Both the position numbers and the translations under genes were made by a program. 34,058 nucleotides of DNA from positions 1 through 34,058 of the forward strand of contig CANPXG010000024.1 in assembly GCA_947585795.1 (NCBI GenBank), given 5' to 3'. The stretch's first letter is position 1, and each line of letters opens with the position of its first letter. Below the pieces are notes generated by a model. The model did no database searches. It saw only the letters and a program-made list of their open reading frames with translations, and had not been told where the DNA came from. Positions 17,072-26,232 of this stretch are shown piece after piece. The DNA is from an uncultured Clostridia bacterium (lineage in GTDB: Bacteria > Bacillota > Clostridia > UBA1381).

Positions 17072-17917
17072 ATGGACAAATTCAGCAATTTAAAGGGAAA
17101 AACGGTCGTAATTACGGGCGGCAGCGGAGTTCTCTGCTCGCATTTTGCCTACGCTTACGCAGAGCAAGGCATGAACGTGGCTGTGCTCGGACGCACCATG
17201 TCAAAGCTCGAAGCCGTGCGCGACAAAATCAACGAGCTCGGCGGCAACGGTCTTGCCGTCGTTTGCGACGTGGTTGACAAGGACAGCGTAGTCGCGGCAA
17301 AAAAAGCCGTAAACGACGCGTTCGGCAAGGTCGATATACTCGTGAACGGTGCCGGCGGCAACCACCCGCGCGGCAACACGACAAAGGAATTTTACGAGGA
17401 CGGCGATATGGAAGATCCCGACGTTATTTCCTTCTTTGACTTGGAAAAGGACAACTTCAACTACGTTTTTGACCTGAACATCGTCGGCACGCTTATCCCG
17501 ACCCAGGTATTTATGCCGGACCTGCTCGGCAGAAAGGGCACGTCCGTTATAAACGTCGCTTCGATGAGCTCGTATCACCCGCTTACGAAGGTGAGCGCGT
17601 ACAGCGCGGCGAAGGCGGGTATCGCCAACTTCACGGAGTGGCTGGCGGTTCATTTTTCAAAAAGCGGCGTGCGTGTGAACGCGATCGCGCCTGGCTGGTT
17701 CCTGACGGCGCAAAACAAAACGCTCCTGACAAACGAGGACGGCTCGCTTACGGAGCGCTCGAAGAAGGTTATCTTCCACACGCCTATGGACCGTTTCGGT
17801 GATCCCGACGATTTGGTGGGAACGATGCTTTACCTCGCGGACGACACGCTTTCGGGCTTCGTCACGGGCGCGGTAATACCCGTTGACGGCGGCTTCCAAG
17901 CGTATTTCGGCGTTTAA
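17072..17917 (+). CDS. SDR-family oxidoreductase, D-mannonate oxidoreductase (UxuB)-like
   Basis: 281-residue short-chain dehydrogenase. The cofactor loop TGGSGVLC is near residues 15-22 and NGAGGN at 92-97. The catalytic Ser is in the ASMSS segment (about 164-167), with Tyr177 and Lys181 in YSAAK. The GGNHPRGNTT stretch and overall length resemble the Bacillus-type SDR fructuronate reductase/mannonate oxidoreductase (UxuB/YjmF) of the glucuronate pathway. No other uronate genes are in the window, so the substrate is an inference. GGAGGAAG ribosome site. A strong terminator ends the transcript. Confidence 0.8.
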   Translation: MDKFSNLKGKTVVITGGSGVLCSHFAYAYAEQGMNVAVLGRTMSKLEAVRDKINELGGNGLAVVCDVVDKDSVVAAKKAVNDAFGKVDILVNGAGGNHPRGNTTKEFYEDGDMEDPDVISFFDLEKDNFNYVFDLNIVGTLIPTQVFMPDLLGRKGTSVINVASMSSYHPLTKVSAYSAAKAGIANFTEWLAVHFSKSGVRVNAIAPGWFLTAQNKTLLTNEDGSLTERSKKVIFHTPMDRFGDPDDLVGTMLYLADDTLSGFVTGAVIPVDGGFQAYFGV

Positions 17918-17930
17918 AAATTCACAAACA

Positions 17931-17958
17931 AAAACAGGGACAAATGTCCCTGTTTTTT
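17931..17958. terminator. Bidirectional terminator between SDR and alcohol dehydrogenase
   Basis: AAAACAGGGACA pairs with TGTCCCTGTTTT around a short AA/T loop, flanked by A-runs and T-runs; it serves both convergent genes. Confidence 0.9.
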
Positions 17959-17971
17959 TGTTGTATCGTGA

Positions 17972-19153
17972 TCAGAAATCAACTTCCGTGCCGTAATACG
18001 TGCATACGAACAGCTTTTCCATCTGCTCGGGAGTTATCGTGCGCGGATTTGAACCCGTGCAAGCGTCGCCTACGGCAAGCTCCGCGATCTTCTTTACCTT
18101 CTCCTTGAACTCGTCCTCGTTTACGCCAAATTCCTTGAGCGTCTTGGGAATGTTCATGGCTCTGTTAAACTCCTCTATCTTCTCGATAAGAGCGTTTACT
18201 TGTGCCTTTTCCGATGTTCCGCCAAGTCCGACGCGTCTTGCGATGTCGGCGTATCTTCTCATAGCCTCGGGCTCGTGAGAATTGTACTTGATAACATACG
18301 GCAGATAGATCGCGTTCGCGCAGCCGTGCGGAATGTGACCTGTCGAGAACGCAGCGCCCGTCTTGTGCGCCATCGAGTGAACTATACCCAAAAGCGCGTT
18401 CGAGAACGCCTGTCCCGCGAGGCACTGAGCGTAGTGCATCTGCTCTCTCGCGTCCATGTCGCAAAGATATGACTGCGGCAGGTAATCGAATACCATCTCG
18501 ATAGCCTTTATCGCAAGCGGATCCGTAAACGGTGAGTTGAGCGTCGAAACATACGCTTCAATCGCGTGCGTCAAAGCGTCCATACCCGTGTAAGCAACCT
18601 GCTTTACCGGCAGAGTAGCCGTAAGGTCGGGATCCACTATGGCAACGTCGGGAGTTATCTCGAAGTCCGCAAGCGGATACTTAACGCCCTTTGAATAGTC
18701 CGTGATGACCGAGAACGCCGTAACCTCCGTAGCCGTGCCCGATGTTGACGGGATGGCGCAGAACTTAGCCTTCTGACGAAGCTTCGGGAAATTGAACGGA
18801 ACACACAAGTCCTCAAACGATGTGTCGGGGTATTCGTAGAACGCCCACATAGCCTTTGCCGCGTCGATCGGTGAACCGCCGCCTATAGCGACTATCCAGT
18901 CCGGCTCGAACTCGGACATCGCCGAAGCGCCCTTCATGACCGTTTCAACCGACGGATCCGGCTCAACGCCCTCAAAAAGCTTTACTTCCATGCCCGCTTC
19001 CTTAAGGTACGCGTCGACCTTGTCGAGGAAGCCGCCCTTTCTCATCGAGCTTCCGCCCGTGACAACGATGGCTTTCTTACCCTCAAGGTTCTTTAAGTTC
19101 TCAAGAGATCCCTTACCGTAGTAAAGGTCCCTCGGTAATGTAAATCTTCCCAT
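17972..19153 (-). CDS. Iron-containing (group III) alcohol dehydrogenase
   Basis: 393 residues, typical for NAD(P)-dependent iron alcohol dehydrogenases (butanol/lactaldehyde/propanediol type). Cofactor motif GGGSPID is at 91-97 and PSTSGTATEVT at 135-145. Probable metal ligands are Asp192 and His196 (MDALTHAIEAY), His263 and His276 (HKTGAAF..HIPHG). It probably reoxidises NADH by reducing an aldehyde in fermentation; the exact substrate is not visible. AGGAGG lies before the ATG. A perfect palindrome matching the clostridial Rex operator sits at the transcription start, so expression is likely redox-controlled. Confidence 0.93.
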   Translation of the reverse strand: MGRFTLPRDLYYGKGSLENLKNLEGKKAIVVTGGSSMRKGGFLDKVDAYLKEAGMEVKLFEGVEPDPSVETVMKGASAMSEFEPDWIVAIGGGSPIDAAKAMWAFYEYPDTSFEDLCVPFNFPKLRQKAKFCAIPSTSGTATEVTAFSVITDYSKGVKYPLADFEITPDVAIVDPDLTATLPVKQVAYTGMDALTHAIEAYVSTLNSPFTDPLAIKAIEMVFDYLPQSYLCDMDAREQMHYAQCLAGQAFSNALLGIVHSMAHKTGAAFSTGHIPHGCANAIYLPYVIKYNSHEPEAMRRYADIARRVGLGGTSEKAQVNALIEKIEEFNRAMNIPKTLKEFGVNEDEFKEKVKKIAELAVGDACTGSNPRTITPEQMEKLFVCTYYGTEVDF

Positions 19154-19173
19154 AAGAAGTACCTCCTGAAAAA

Positions 19174-19205
19174 AATATAGCTGTTAATAATTTAACAGCT
19201 ATATT
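19174..19205. promoter_or_regulatory. Rex-like operator upstream of the alcohol dehydrogenase
   Basis: A palindrome with two perfect 14-bp arms around TAAT. Its core CTGTTAATAATTTAACAG (19181-19198) fits the clostridial Rex pattern TTGTTAANNNNTTAACAA at all but the outermost base on each side. It abuts the -10 box and covers the start of transcription, a classic repressor position. It could alternatively be a stem-loop in the 5' leader. Confidence 0.75.
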
Positions 19206-19231
19206 GTAACACGTATTTCGTATCTTTTCAA
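19203..19231 (-). promoter_or_regulatory. Sigma-A promoter for the alcohol dehydrogenase
   Basis: Minus-strand TTGAAA (19226-19231), 17 bp, TACAAT (19203-19208); the -10 overlaps the Rex-like palindrome. Confidence 0.75.
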
Positions 19232-19313
19232 TAATATAAATATTCTTTTACAAAAAATTTACTTTTTGCATAATTTTATACGCTCGTTTTCGTGTACTTT
19301 TGTCGGCATATTT

Positions 19314-20657
19314 CTAAAGTGCGAACAGCTTCGACGCTATGAAGAAATAAATAATGACCGATGCCGCGTCAACGACCGTGGTGATGATCGGTGCCGCCAT
19401 CGCGGCGGGATCGAGTCTGCAGCGCTTCGCGAGCATCGGGAGCGTGCAGCCGATAAGCTGTGATATGACGACTATGCCTATTATGGACAGGCTTACCGTG
19501 AGCGCGATCTTCCCATCGCCCACAGTCAGTAATATCCACAGTCCGTCCGCGGCGGCAAGTATAACTCCTATTATCGCCGCGACGCGTATCTCGGTGAACA
19601 CGACCTTGAAAAAGTCGCGCAAGTGTATTTCGTCAAGGCTCATGCCGCGTATGATCATCGTGGAGCTTTGTGAGCCGCAATTGCCGCCCGTACTCATGAG
19701 CATCGGTATAAACGACGCGAGAATGGGTACGGCGGCGTAGGCTGTTTCGTACTGTTTAAGTATTCCGCCGGTTATGACGCCGGAGAGCATGAGGATGAGG
19801 AGCCAGAATATCCTGTTGCGCGCGTGGCTTATATCCGACGTTTTAAAGTACGATTCCTCTATCGGACTTATAGCCGCCATTCGCTCGATATCCTCCGTCG
19901 TTTCGTCCTGCATAACGTCTATCGCGTCGTCAAACGTGACGATGCCGACGAGCCTTCCCTCGTCGTCCACGACGGGCATCGTGACGAGATCGTACTTGTT
20001 CATGTCCTTCGCCACGTCCTCCTTGTCGGTGTGGGTGTGGACGCATATTATGCTTTTGTCGGTTATGTCGCGTATTTTCTCCGTCGGCTGCGCGAGCAGA
20101 AGGTTTTTGACCGAAAGACTGCCCATAAGCTTTCTGTTGTCGTCGGTGACGTAACATACGTACGCCGTTTCCGCGTCGCTTATCGTGCGCCTGATACGCT
20201 TTATCGCCTCGCTGACGGTCATTTCGGGGCGCAAGCTTATATACGCCGTCGTCATGAGTGAGCCGGCGCTGTCCTCGGGGTATTTCAGTATCTCGTTTAT
20301 AACGGCGCGCATCTCGGGATCGGTATTTTTAAGTATTCTCTTGACAACGTTCGCGGGCATCTCCTCGATAATGTCGGCGGCATCGTCGACGTAAAGCTCG
20401 TCAAAGACCTCCTTGAGCTCGCTGTCGGAGAAGCCGCGTATAAGAAGCTCCTGGTCGTCCGTTTCCATAAGCGCGAACGTGTCCGCCGCCAAGTCCTTCG
20501 GGAGCAGACGAAAAAGAAGCGGTATGCTTTCCTCGGGAACGTGTGTGAACATATCCGCTATGTCCGCCTCGTTCATCGCCGAAAGCATGTCGCGAAGTGA
20601 CGCGTATTGTTTGTTTTTTAATAAGGTTTCAGCCGTTTCGGCAATTTCCGCCGTCAT
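19314..20657 (-). CDS. mgtE: Magnesium transporter MgtE
   Basis: Homodimeric Mg2+ channel with cytosolic magnesium-sensing domains. The order is a superhelical MgtE_N domain (about 10-130), a CBS pair (about 135-255; YPEDSAGSLMTT at its start, VDDEGRLVGIVTFDDAIDVM in CBS2), and five transmembrane helices (about 285-447). These include the pore-region motifs STGGNCGSQS and LDPAAMAAPIITTVVDA. A GTG three codons upstream (20666) is in frame; the ATG at 20657 is chosen because GAGGGGGTG is spaced correctly for it. The leader is short, with no room for an M-box riboswitch, so control may be at the protein level only. Confidence 0.95.
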   Translation of the reverse strand: MTAEIAETAETLLKNKQYASLRDMLSAMNEADIADMFTHVPEESIPLLFRLLPKDLAADTFALMETDDQELLIRGFSDSELKEVFDELYVDDAADIIEEMPANVVKRILKNTDPEMRAVINEILKYPEDSAGSLMTTAYISLRPEMTVSEAIKRIRRTISDAETAYVCYVTDDNRKLMGSLSVKNLLLAQPTEKIRDITDKSIICVHTHTDKEDVAKDMNKYDLVTMPVVDDEGRLVGIVTFDDAIDVMQDETTEDIERMAAISPIEESYFKTSDISHARNRIFWLLILMLSGVITGGILKQYETAYAAVPILASFIPMLMSTGGNCGSQSSTMIIRGMSLDEIHLRDFFKVVFTEIRVAAIIGVILAAADGLWILLTVGDGKIALTVSLSIIGIVVISQLIGCTLPMLAKRCRLDPAAMAAPIITTVVDAASVIIYFFIASKLFAL

Positions 20658-20693
20658 ATCCGTCACCCCCTCGCCGTAAATTTGCTTGGTTAT

Positions 20694-20722
20694 ATTATAC
20701 CCTTATTTTTATGTCGTGTCAA
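20694..20722 (-). promoter_or_regulatory. Consensus sigma-A promoter for mgtE
   Basis: Minus-strand TTGACA (20717-20722), 17 bp, TATAAT (20694-20699), a perfect match, about 37 bp before the mgtE start. Confidence 0.85.
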
Positions 20723-20752
20723 ATTTACGCGTAAAAATTTTTAATATTACGC

Positions 20753-20781
20753 TTGACATTTATACGTTTTGCCTGTATAAT
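20753..20781 (+). promoter_or_regulatory. Consensus sigma-A promoter for tRNA-Asp
   Basis: TTGACA (20753-20758), 17 bp, TATAAT (20776-20781), perfect match, 17 bp before the tRNA. Confidence 0.85.
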
Positions 20782-20798
20782 ATCTAAGTGTCGGGAAT

Positions 20799-20875
20799 GG
20801 CCCGGTAGTTCAGTTGGTTAGAACGCCAGCCTGTCACGCTGGAGGTCGTGAGTTCGAGCCTCATCCGGGTCGCCA
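20799..20875 (+). tRNA. tRNA-Asp(GTC)
   Basis: 77 nt with encoded CCA. Acceptor arm GGCCCGG pairs with CCGGGTC (one G-U). The anticodon stem CCAGC/GCTGG encloses CTGTCAC, with anticodon GTC at 20833-20835. The T-arm has GTTCGAG. It is a single tRNA with its own promoter and terminator. Confidence 0.98.
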
Positions 20876-20878
20876 AAA

Positions 20879-20908
20879 ACAAGGACGCTTAAGCGTCCTT
20901 GTTTTTTT
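20879..20908. terminator. Bidirectional terminator between tRNA-Asp and ridA
   Basis: ACAAGGACGCTTAAGCGTCCTTGT is described by its arms: ACAAGGACGC and GCGTCCTTGT around TTAA, followed by TTTTTTT on the plus strand and an A-run on the other side. Confidence 0.92.
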
Positions 20909-21278
20909 ACATTTCAACTATTGTTTCGACCTCGAGCAGCACGTCCTTCGGAAGTCTTGCGACCTCCACGCATGAGCGCGCGGGGTACGGCTCGGTAAAG
21001 TATTTCGCGTAAATTTCGTTTATTTTTGCGAAGTCGTTCATGTCCTTTATAAACACAGTCGTTTTTACGACGTTGTCTATGCTGGCGCCGGCGGCTTCGA
21101 TGAGGTTTTTCACGTTCGTGAGCGCCTGCTCCGCCTGTGCCTCAACGCCCTCGGGTATTTCGCCCGTCGCGGGGTTTATGGGAATCTGTCCCGACGTGAA
21201 CAGCAGATTTCCGACCGTTATCGCCTGTGAGTAAGGTCCTATCGCCGCGGGGGCTTTGTTCGTTTTTGTTTCTTTCAT
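20907..21278 (-). CDS. ridA: RidA family reactive enamine/imine deaminase
   Basis: RidA hydrolyses reactive 2-aminoacrylate-type enamines made by PLP enzymes. The length of 123 residues is typical. The key motif [20 protein letters not shown] near the C-terminus contains the catalytic Arg, and the N-terminus has AIGPYSQAI and FTSGQIP. It lies 32 bp downstream of the GT-C membrane protein in a leftward operon with the SNF2 helicase; no functional link among the three is obvious. Ribosome site AAAGGATATGATATAA is only moderate. Confidence 0.95.
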   Translation of the reverse strand: MKETKTNKAPAAIGPYSQAITVGNLLFTSGQIPINPATGEIPEGVEAQAEQALTNVKNLIEAAGASIDNVVKTTVFIKDMNDFAKINEIYAKYFTEPYPARSCVEVARLPKDVLLEVETIVEM

Positions 21279-21310
21279 TTATATCATATCCTTTCGTTTA
21301 TAATTTACAA

Positions 21311-22954
21311 TTACTTGTACAGACGAGCCTCAAAAGCCTCTATGTCGCTCTTTTCCTCGGCTCTTACGCGGTGGAAAAGTCTAATTGTCATACCGTCTAT
21401 AACGGCGGCGCAATCGGGTACCTCCTCGTACGCGTTCGCTATGTCGGTATGTTCCTCGAAACTTCTTACCGCCTCGGTAATGACCGTCTGACTGCCTTCG
21501 GCAAGATGCGTCTGCTCCGGAAATACGGCGAGTATATAATTTACGTTGTACAGTGCGCTCAAATCTCTGTCGCGGGAGTCCACCTGCGGAAGCGACACTA
21601 TATAGTTCGGGCGTATCTGCTTTACTCCCAAGGACGGCTCAACGTTTTTCAAAATGTCCTCGTTGATCGTGAACGACGACGCGAGCACGCCCAAATTATC
21701 GCCCTCGTACACGGTCGTGTCAAGCTTTTGCTTGAGCGCCAAAATGTCATTTGTATCGTCGCGCCGCGTCGGCAGCATCGAAAAGTTAGGGATGAGCGCG
21801 AGGTGTTTTATCTCTTGAATATTGGACGGCTGCCGGCGCGGTATATACACGTTCACCGTGTGCAAAAGCGCGAGCGCCGAAAGCGCTATAAGCATCCACT
21901 CCTTTGTGATGTGGCGTATGATCATAAGCGTCAGCATTACGAGTGACGGCACGTACAAAAGAAGGTGCTGCTGACCGTGAGTTTGCGTCGATAAAAACAT
22001 GAACAGGCAGACTGTTATCTGTATCCACATAAACACCGTGCGCGTTTCCTTTTTCTTTATTCCCAAGACAACGGAGCATACCAAAAGCACCGCCGCGAAA
22101 ATCAGTCCGAAGTAACGCGTGATAAGCTTAAAATCGGTCATAGCCGAAAATTTGTAGCCCGCGTAAAGCGTCCCGTAATCCTGCATAAGACGCTCCGTGA
22201 GGAAGCCGCGAAAGAAAAGCAAAAGCAATGCCGCCGCGGTGAGCACCGACAGCGCCGCCTTGTACCACTTTCTTTTGGAGAGCAGGCAGTCGGCTATCAT
22301 AGCCGTCAGGAACGACACCGAAAAGAACGCGTACCACCTGCGCCACAGCATCATAAACGTTATGAGAATTCCTATTATGACGTATCTCCACGTCCCGTCC
22401 TTACCGTCCTTTCGCGTGTAATACAGGTTGAAGCAGATAAGGCACATCAGCGTTCCGCCTATATCGACGAAGCCGTTAAACGTGATAAACATCAGTACGG
22501 GGAAAAGCAGTATCACGAGCGAAAGCGCGACCTTCGGCGCTTTGCTCACCTTCCGCGCAAGCATATATATCACTATATACGACGGAATGAGATACATATT
22601 TGTAAGTCCCAGTATAAATACCAGCCGCGACTCGCCGAAAAGCTTCACCAAAACCGCCGACAAAATGCCTGCTATGTAGTTATAGTCCTGCGTCACCGTC
22701 GAGTCGTAAACGCCGCGCCAAAACTCTTTCCCCCACTCGGACGCGGCAAGGCTGCGCGATATGTCCCAGTAAGTCGCGTCGTCCCAAAAGTATATGAAGC
22801 TGCCCGCCTTTATATAAACGACCGCCAAAATATTAACCGCTGCCGCAATTATCAGAAAAAATATCAGAGTTTTATGCCACGGTTTTAATATAAATTCCTT
22901 CTTTTCTTCATCTCTTAGGTCATATTCATCTTTTAGTATCGCCCTGAATTTCAA
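21311..22954 (-). CDS. Polytopic membrane protein, GT-C-type glycosyltransferase-like
   Basis: 547 residues with about 10-11 predicted transmembrane helices from residue 29 to about 385, then a 160-residue C-terminal soluble part. The first periplasmic loop has an acidic motif (YFWDDATYWDISRSL) followed by a helix-rich loop. This resembles the DxD-like acidic loop of GT-C/PMT enzymes (GT39 family) that use polyprenyl-phosphate sugars. Exact substrate unknown. The start is 14 bp downstream of the SNF2 stop, so the two are probably cotranscribed. A non-enzymatic membrane protein cannot be ruled out. Confidence 0.7.
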   Translation of the reverse strand: MKFRAILKDEYDLRDEEKKEFILKPWHKTLIFFLIIAAAVNILAVVYIKAGSFIYFWDDATYWDISRSLAASEWGKEFWRGVYDSTVTQDYNYIAGILSAVLVKLFGESRLVFILGLTNMYLIPSYIVIYMLARKVSKAPKVALSLVILLFPVLMFITFNGFVDIGGTLMCLICFNLYYTRKDGKDGTWRYVIIGILITFMMLWRRWYAFFSVSFLTAMIADCLLSKRKWYKAALSVLTAAALLLLFFRGFLTERLMQDYGTLYAGYKFSAMTDFKLITRYFGLIFAAVLLVCSVVLGIKKKETRTVFMWIQITVCLFMFLSTQTHGQQHLLLYVPSLVMLTLMIIRHITKEWMLIALSALALLHTVNVYIPRRQPSNIQEIKHLALIPNFSMLPTRRDDTNDILALKQKLDTTVYEGDNLGVLASSFTINEDILKNVEPSLGVKQIRPNYIVSLPQVDSRDRDLSALYNVNYILAVFPEQTHLAEGSQTVITEAVRSFEEHTDIANAYEEVPDCAAVIDGMTIRLFHRVRAEEKSDIEAFEARLYK

Positions 22955-22968
22955 CCCTATAACCTCCG

Positions 22969-25900
22969 TCAGTCAAACAGTGAAAGTATATCCTCGTCGG
23001 AAAGCGAGCCGAGCGTGTCAGTATTTACGCGTATTATATCGTCGGCAAGGCTGCGCTTACTTTCCTGAAGCTGTATTATTCTTTCCTCTATCGTACCCTT
23101 CGACGCAAGACGTATAACCTGTACCGCCTTCGTCTGTCCTATTCTGTACGCCCTGTCGGACGCTTGGTCCATAACGGCGGGGTTCCACCACGGGTCATAG
23201 TGGATCACCGTGTCCGCGCCGATAAGATTAAGTCCCACGCCGCCCGCTTTCAGCGACACCAAAAAAACGTCCTTTTCTCCGCCGTTAAATTTCTCCGACA
23301 TATCCGCCCGAGTTCCCGACGGCGTGCGCCCGTCAAGGTAAAAATAGCTTATACCCGCGTCGTCAAGCTTTTCGCGTATTATTCTGAGCATGGACGTGAA
23401 CTGTGAAAACACGAGCACTCTGTGTCCGGAGCCGCAAGCGCTCAAAACAAGCTCCATGAGCAAATTCAGCTTGCCGCTGTCGCGGTCGTAGTTCTCGTCA
23501 AAAAGCACGGGGTGGCAGCATATCTGCCTTAATCGCATTATGAGTGACAGTATGCGCATCCTGCCCCGACCGCCCTCGCTTAAAAACTTCGCGGTCTTGT
23601 CCTTCGCCACCGCAAGATACGCAGCGTACATGTCCCGCTGCGGCGGCGTAAGCTCGGCGTACATCGTGTTTTCTATCTTTTCCGGGAGCTCCTCCAGCAC
23701 GTCGCTTTTCATGCGCCGAAGCATAAACGGCTTTATCCTCGCGCGGAACGTGTCCGCCGTCATTCTGTCGCCGTCCTTTACAAGCGGCATCTCGTACCTC
23801 GCTCTAAATTCACTCGGCGAATAAAGGTACCCCGGCATTATAAAATCAAATATCGACCACAGCTCCATGAGCGAATTTTCGATAGGCGTGCCGGTAAGCG
23901 CGAATTTATGCTCCGCATTTATTTTCTTGACGCTTCGCGCGCTCATCGTGTGCGCGTTTTTTATGTGCTGCGCCTCGTCTATGACGCAGTACGAAAACTC
24001 CTTTTCGGCGTACAGCGCGATGTCGCGCCGCAAAATCGGGTAGGACGTTATGACAAATTCACAGCCGTCGATTTTATTTTCTATAACGGCGCGGCGCTCC
24101 TCCTTTGTTCCGTCCACGATGATAGAGGACGCGTCGGGCGTAAACTTGTTTATCTCGTTTTGCCAGTTGTAAAGAAGCGCGCTCGGCGCGACGATAAGCG
24201 TGGGCTTATCGGGACGCGCGCCGTGTATATACGCGATGATCTGCAGCGTCTTTCCCAGTCCCATATCGTCGGCAAGTATTCCGCCAAGTCCGAGGTACGA
24301 AAGCTGCGTAAGCCACTCCATACCGTCCTTTTGGTATTCTCTGAGTACATTCTCCAAGCCCTTTGGAATTATCGGCTTTTTATTCTTTATCTCGTTTACG
24401 TATTTTACAAAGCTGTCATTTTTGCGCACCGACGTGAGCGAATTTAAGTACAGCGCGTGGTACTTTGGTACCGTCTTGCTTCCGTTTCTCAAATCCTCAT
24501 ACGTGAAATCGAGCTGATTGAGCAAGTTCAGCGTGTCCTTTTGCGCACTGCCGTCAAGGTTTATGAAGCTGCCGCCGGGCAGTCTGTAAAAATTTTTCTT
24601 AAGCTTTACGGCGTTTAATATGCCGTTTATCTGCTCATACGTGAGATTGCTCTCAAAGCCCGTTTCCAAAAGGTCTATATGCGTCATGTAGCTTACCGAC
24701 GCGCGTATGTCTATGCTGTTCGATATTTTAAGACCTTTGAACCTGTCGGAGCGATGAAGATTTGCAAGCTTTTCAAGGCGCGGTATCTCGTCTGAAAGGA
24801 ACGCGTAAATGTCGCTGTCCGAGTACAGGTAAAGCGTGCCGCCGTTTTTCACAAAATTTTTAAACGACGACATGACGTTATTTTCCGCGTCCTCGTCGCG
24901 GACTATGATCCTGCCGTCGGTATGGCTGTCGGACGGCAAACGTATCGCAAGGTCGCCGTAATTTACTATCACTGTAGCCGTGACGGCGTTTCCGAGCGTG
25001 TCAAAATATATGTCAAAAACGGGTTTTTCGCTTATTATAAACTCGTCTATTCCGCGCGTTATAACGCCGTGCCTGTTACAGAGCTCCGGCAGTACGTGCG
25101 TCGCGAACAAAACGGAATTGTCGCCTTTAAAGCTTATCTGCGTCCTTCCCTGCGCGTCGAGAGATGTGTATATCGGCATAAAGTACGAGCGCCAGTCCGC
25201 GTCGGTGTGATATATCGTGTTTTCGTAGAGAAACCACTCGCCGTCACGCGTCAGTGCGAAGCCTCTGTCGCTCACGGACATATCTATTTCGCCGTCCATC
25301 GCGTTCACGTCGATTATGATGTCGGGATTTTCCTCCGCTATGTTCACTCCGCCGAGCGTCATCGAGTCAAATACGACTGTAAAGTCCGCGTGCTTAAGAA
25401 GCGGGAAAATACGTTTCGCCGTCATTTGACCGAACGTTGTCCGATACGCCGCCTTCATGTAAAGCTGCGTCTGCAGTGAGCTGCTTTCGTACGTTTCCGC
25501 GAGTATTTTTATTATTTCGCTTTGGTACTTCGGAAATTCACATTCGCGCGGATCGTATTTTGTGTATCGGTCAAACTTGAACTCGTCGCCGGCGATATAG
25601 CTCGCCAAAAAATTTTCTATTCCCTGCACGCGCACGCCGTTTACCGACATTGACATTCCGTACTCCGCGCCCGAGCGCGGGCGGCGCGTTATGTGCAGCG
25701 TAAATTTCGCGTACATTTGAGTGGGCGTATTTTTCGCCGCGATAAAATCGTCGCAAAGGCGTTTGGCTATCCTGTCGTTTTCGTCCACGAAGTCCGCGCC
25801 CTGTTCAAGCTCTTTCTGACGCTGCATAAGCGTCGCGACAATATGCTTGCACGCCGTATTCATCGTTTCAAAATACGGGCAGGTGCAGAAGCAGTCGCCG

Positions 25901-26079
25901 ACACCGTCGGGCGTGAGCTTTACGTTCACGTTGTACAGCTCCTCGCCGTCAACTACGGCGGTTATCAGGTTTTCCTCTCTTTTTCTGAGGTGAACTCTGC
26001 CCTCGTTAAAGTATTCAAGACCTCTTTTGTAAATCGTGGCGGAGCAAATTTTTCTTATTATCGCTTCATTTATACGCAT
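22969..26079 (-). CDS. SNF2-family helicase with N-terminal SWIM zinc finger
   Basis: 1036 residues. A SWIM motif at the N-terminus (Cys65, Cys67, Cys77, His79) is followed by an SNF2-associated region (about 100-560). The two-lobed helicase then has Walker A in DDMGLGKT near 600, DEAQ box near 700, GTPIENS near 735, and C-terminal motifs VFSQFTSM, VSLKAGGVGLNL and DQASDRAYRIGQ. It translocates on DNA and may remodel protein-DNA complexes; bacterial roles are poorly known. It is the first gene of the leftward operon. Its length and architecture match other Firmicutes SWIM-SNF2 proteins, with no sign of truncation. Confidence 0.93.
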   Translation of the reverse strand: MRINEAIIRKICSATIYKRGLEYFNEGRVHLRKREENLITAVVDGEELYNVNVKLTPDGVGDCFCTCPYFETMNTACKHIVATLMQRQKELEQGADFVDENDRIAKRLCDDFIAAKNTPTQMYAKFTLHITRRPRSGAEYGMSMSVNGVRVQGIENFLASYIAGDEFKFDRYTKYDPRECEFPKYQSEIIKILAETYESSSLQTQLYMKAAYRTTFGQMTAKRIFPLLKHADFTVVFDSMTLGGVNIAEENPDIIIDVNAMDGEIDMSVSDRGFALTRDGEWFLYENTIYHTDADWRSYFMPIYTSLDAQGRTQISFKGDNSVLFATHVLPELCNRHGVITRGIDEFIISEKPVFDIYFDTLGNAVTATVIVNYGDLAIRLPSDSHTDGRIIVRDEDAENNVMSSFKNFVKNGGTLYLYSDSDIYAFLSDEIPRLEKLANLHRSDRFKGLKISNSIDIRASVSYMTHIDLLETGFESNLTYEQINGILNAVKLKKNFYRLPGGSFINLDGSAQKDTLNLLNQLDFTYEDLRNGSKTVPKYHALYLNSLTSVRKNDSFVKYVNEIKNKKPIIPKGLENVLREYQKDGMEWLTQLSYLGLGGILADDMGLGKTLQIIAYIHGARPDKPTLIVAPSALLYNWQNEINKFTPDASSIIVDGTKEERRAVIENKIDGCEFVITSYPILRRDIALYAEKEFSYCVIDEAQHIKNAHTMSARSVKKINAEHKFALTGTPIENSLMELWSIFDFIMPGYLYSPSEFRARYEMPLVKDGDRMTADTFRARIKPFMLRRMKSDVLEELPEKIENTMYAELTPPQRDMYAAYLAVAKDKTAKFLSEGGRGRMRILSLIMRLRQICCHPVLFDENYDRDSGKLNLLMELVLSACGSGHRVLVFSQFTSMLRIIREKLDDAGISYFYLDGRTPSGTRADMSEKFNGGEKDVFLVSLKAGGVGLNLIGADTVIHYDPWWNPAVMDQASDRAYRIGQTKAVQVIRLASKGTIEERIIQLQESKRSLADDIIRVNTDTLGSLSDEDILSLFD

Positions 26080-26120
26080 ATATCAGCCTTTCATCTCCAC
26101 AATAGCCGGTTTATCTTATA

Positions 26121-26149
26121 ATTATAGCACATTTCGGCGCGTTATACAA
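26121..26149 (-). promoter_or_regulatory. Probable promoter of the SNF2 operon
   Basis: Minus-strand TTGTAT (26144-26149), 17 bp, TATAAT (26121-26126), 42 bp before the SNF2 start; the -35 is weak. Confidence 0.6.
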
Positions 26150-26232
26150 TATTATTTTTAGATAAAATACAGGTAGATTTAATCAAATGTATATGATAAA
26201 ATGTAAATATCAATCTGAAAGGACAATTTGGT

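Noticed and set aside
20658-20800. Possible magnesium riboswitch (M-box) upstream of mgtE
   Set aside because: The promoter is only about 37 bp from the start, leaving no room for an M-box.
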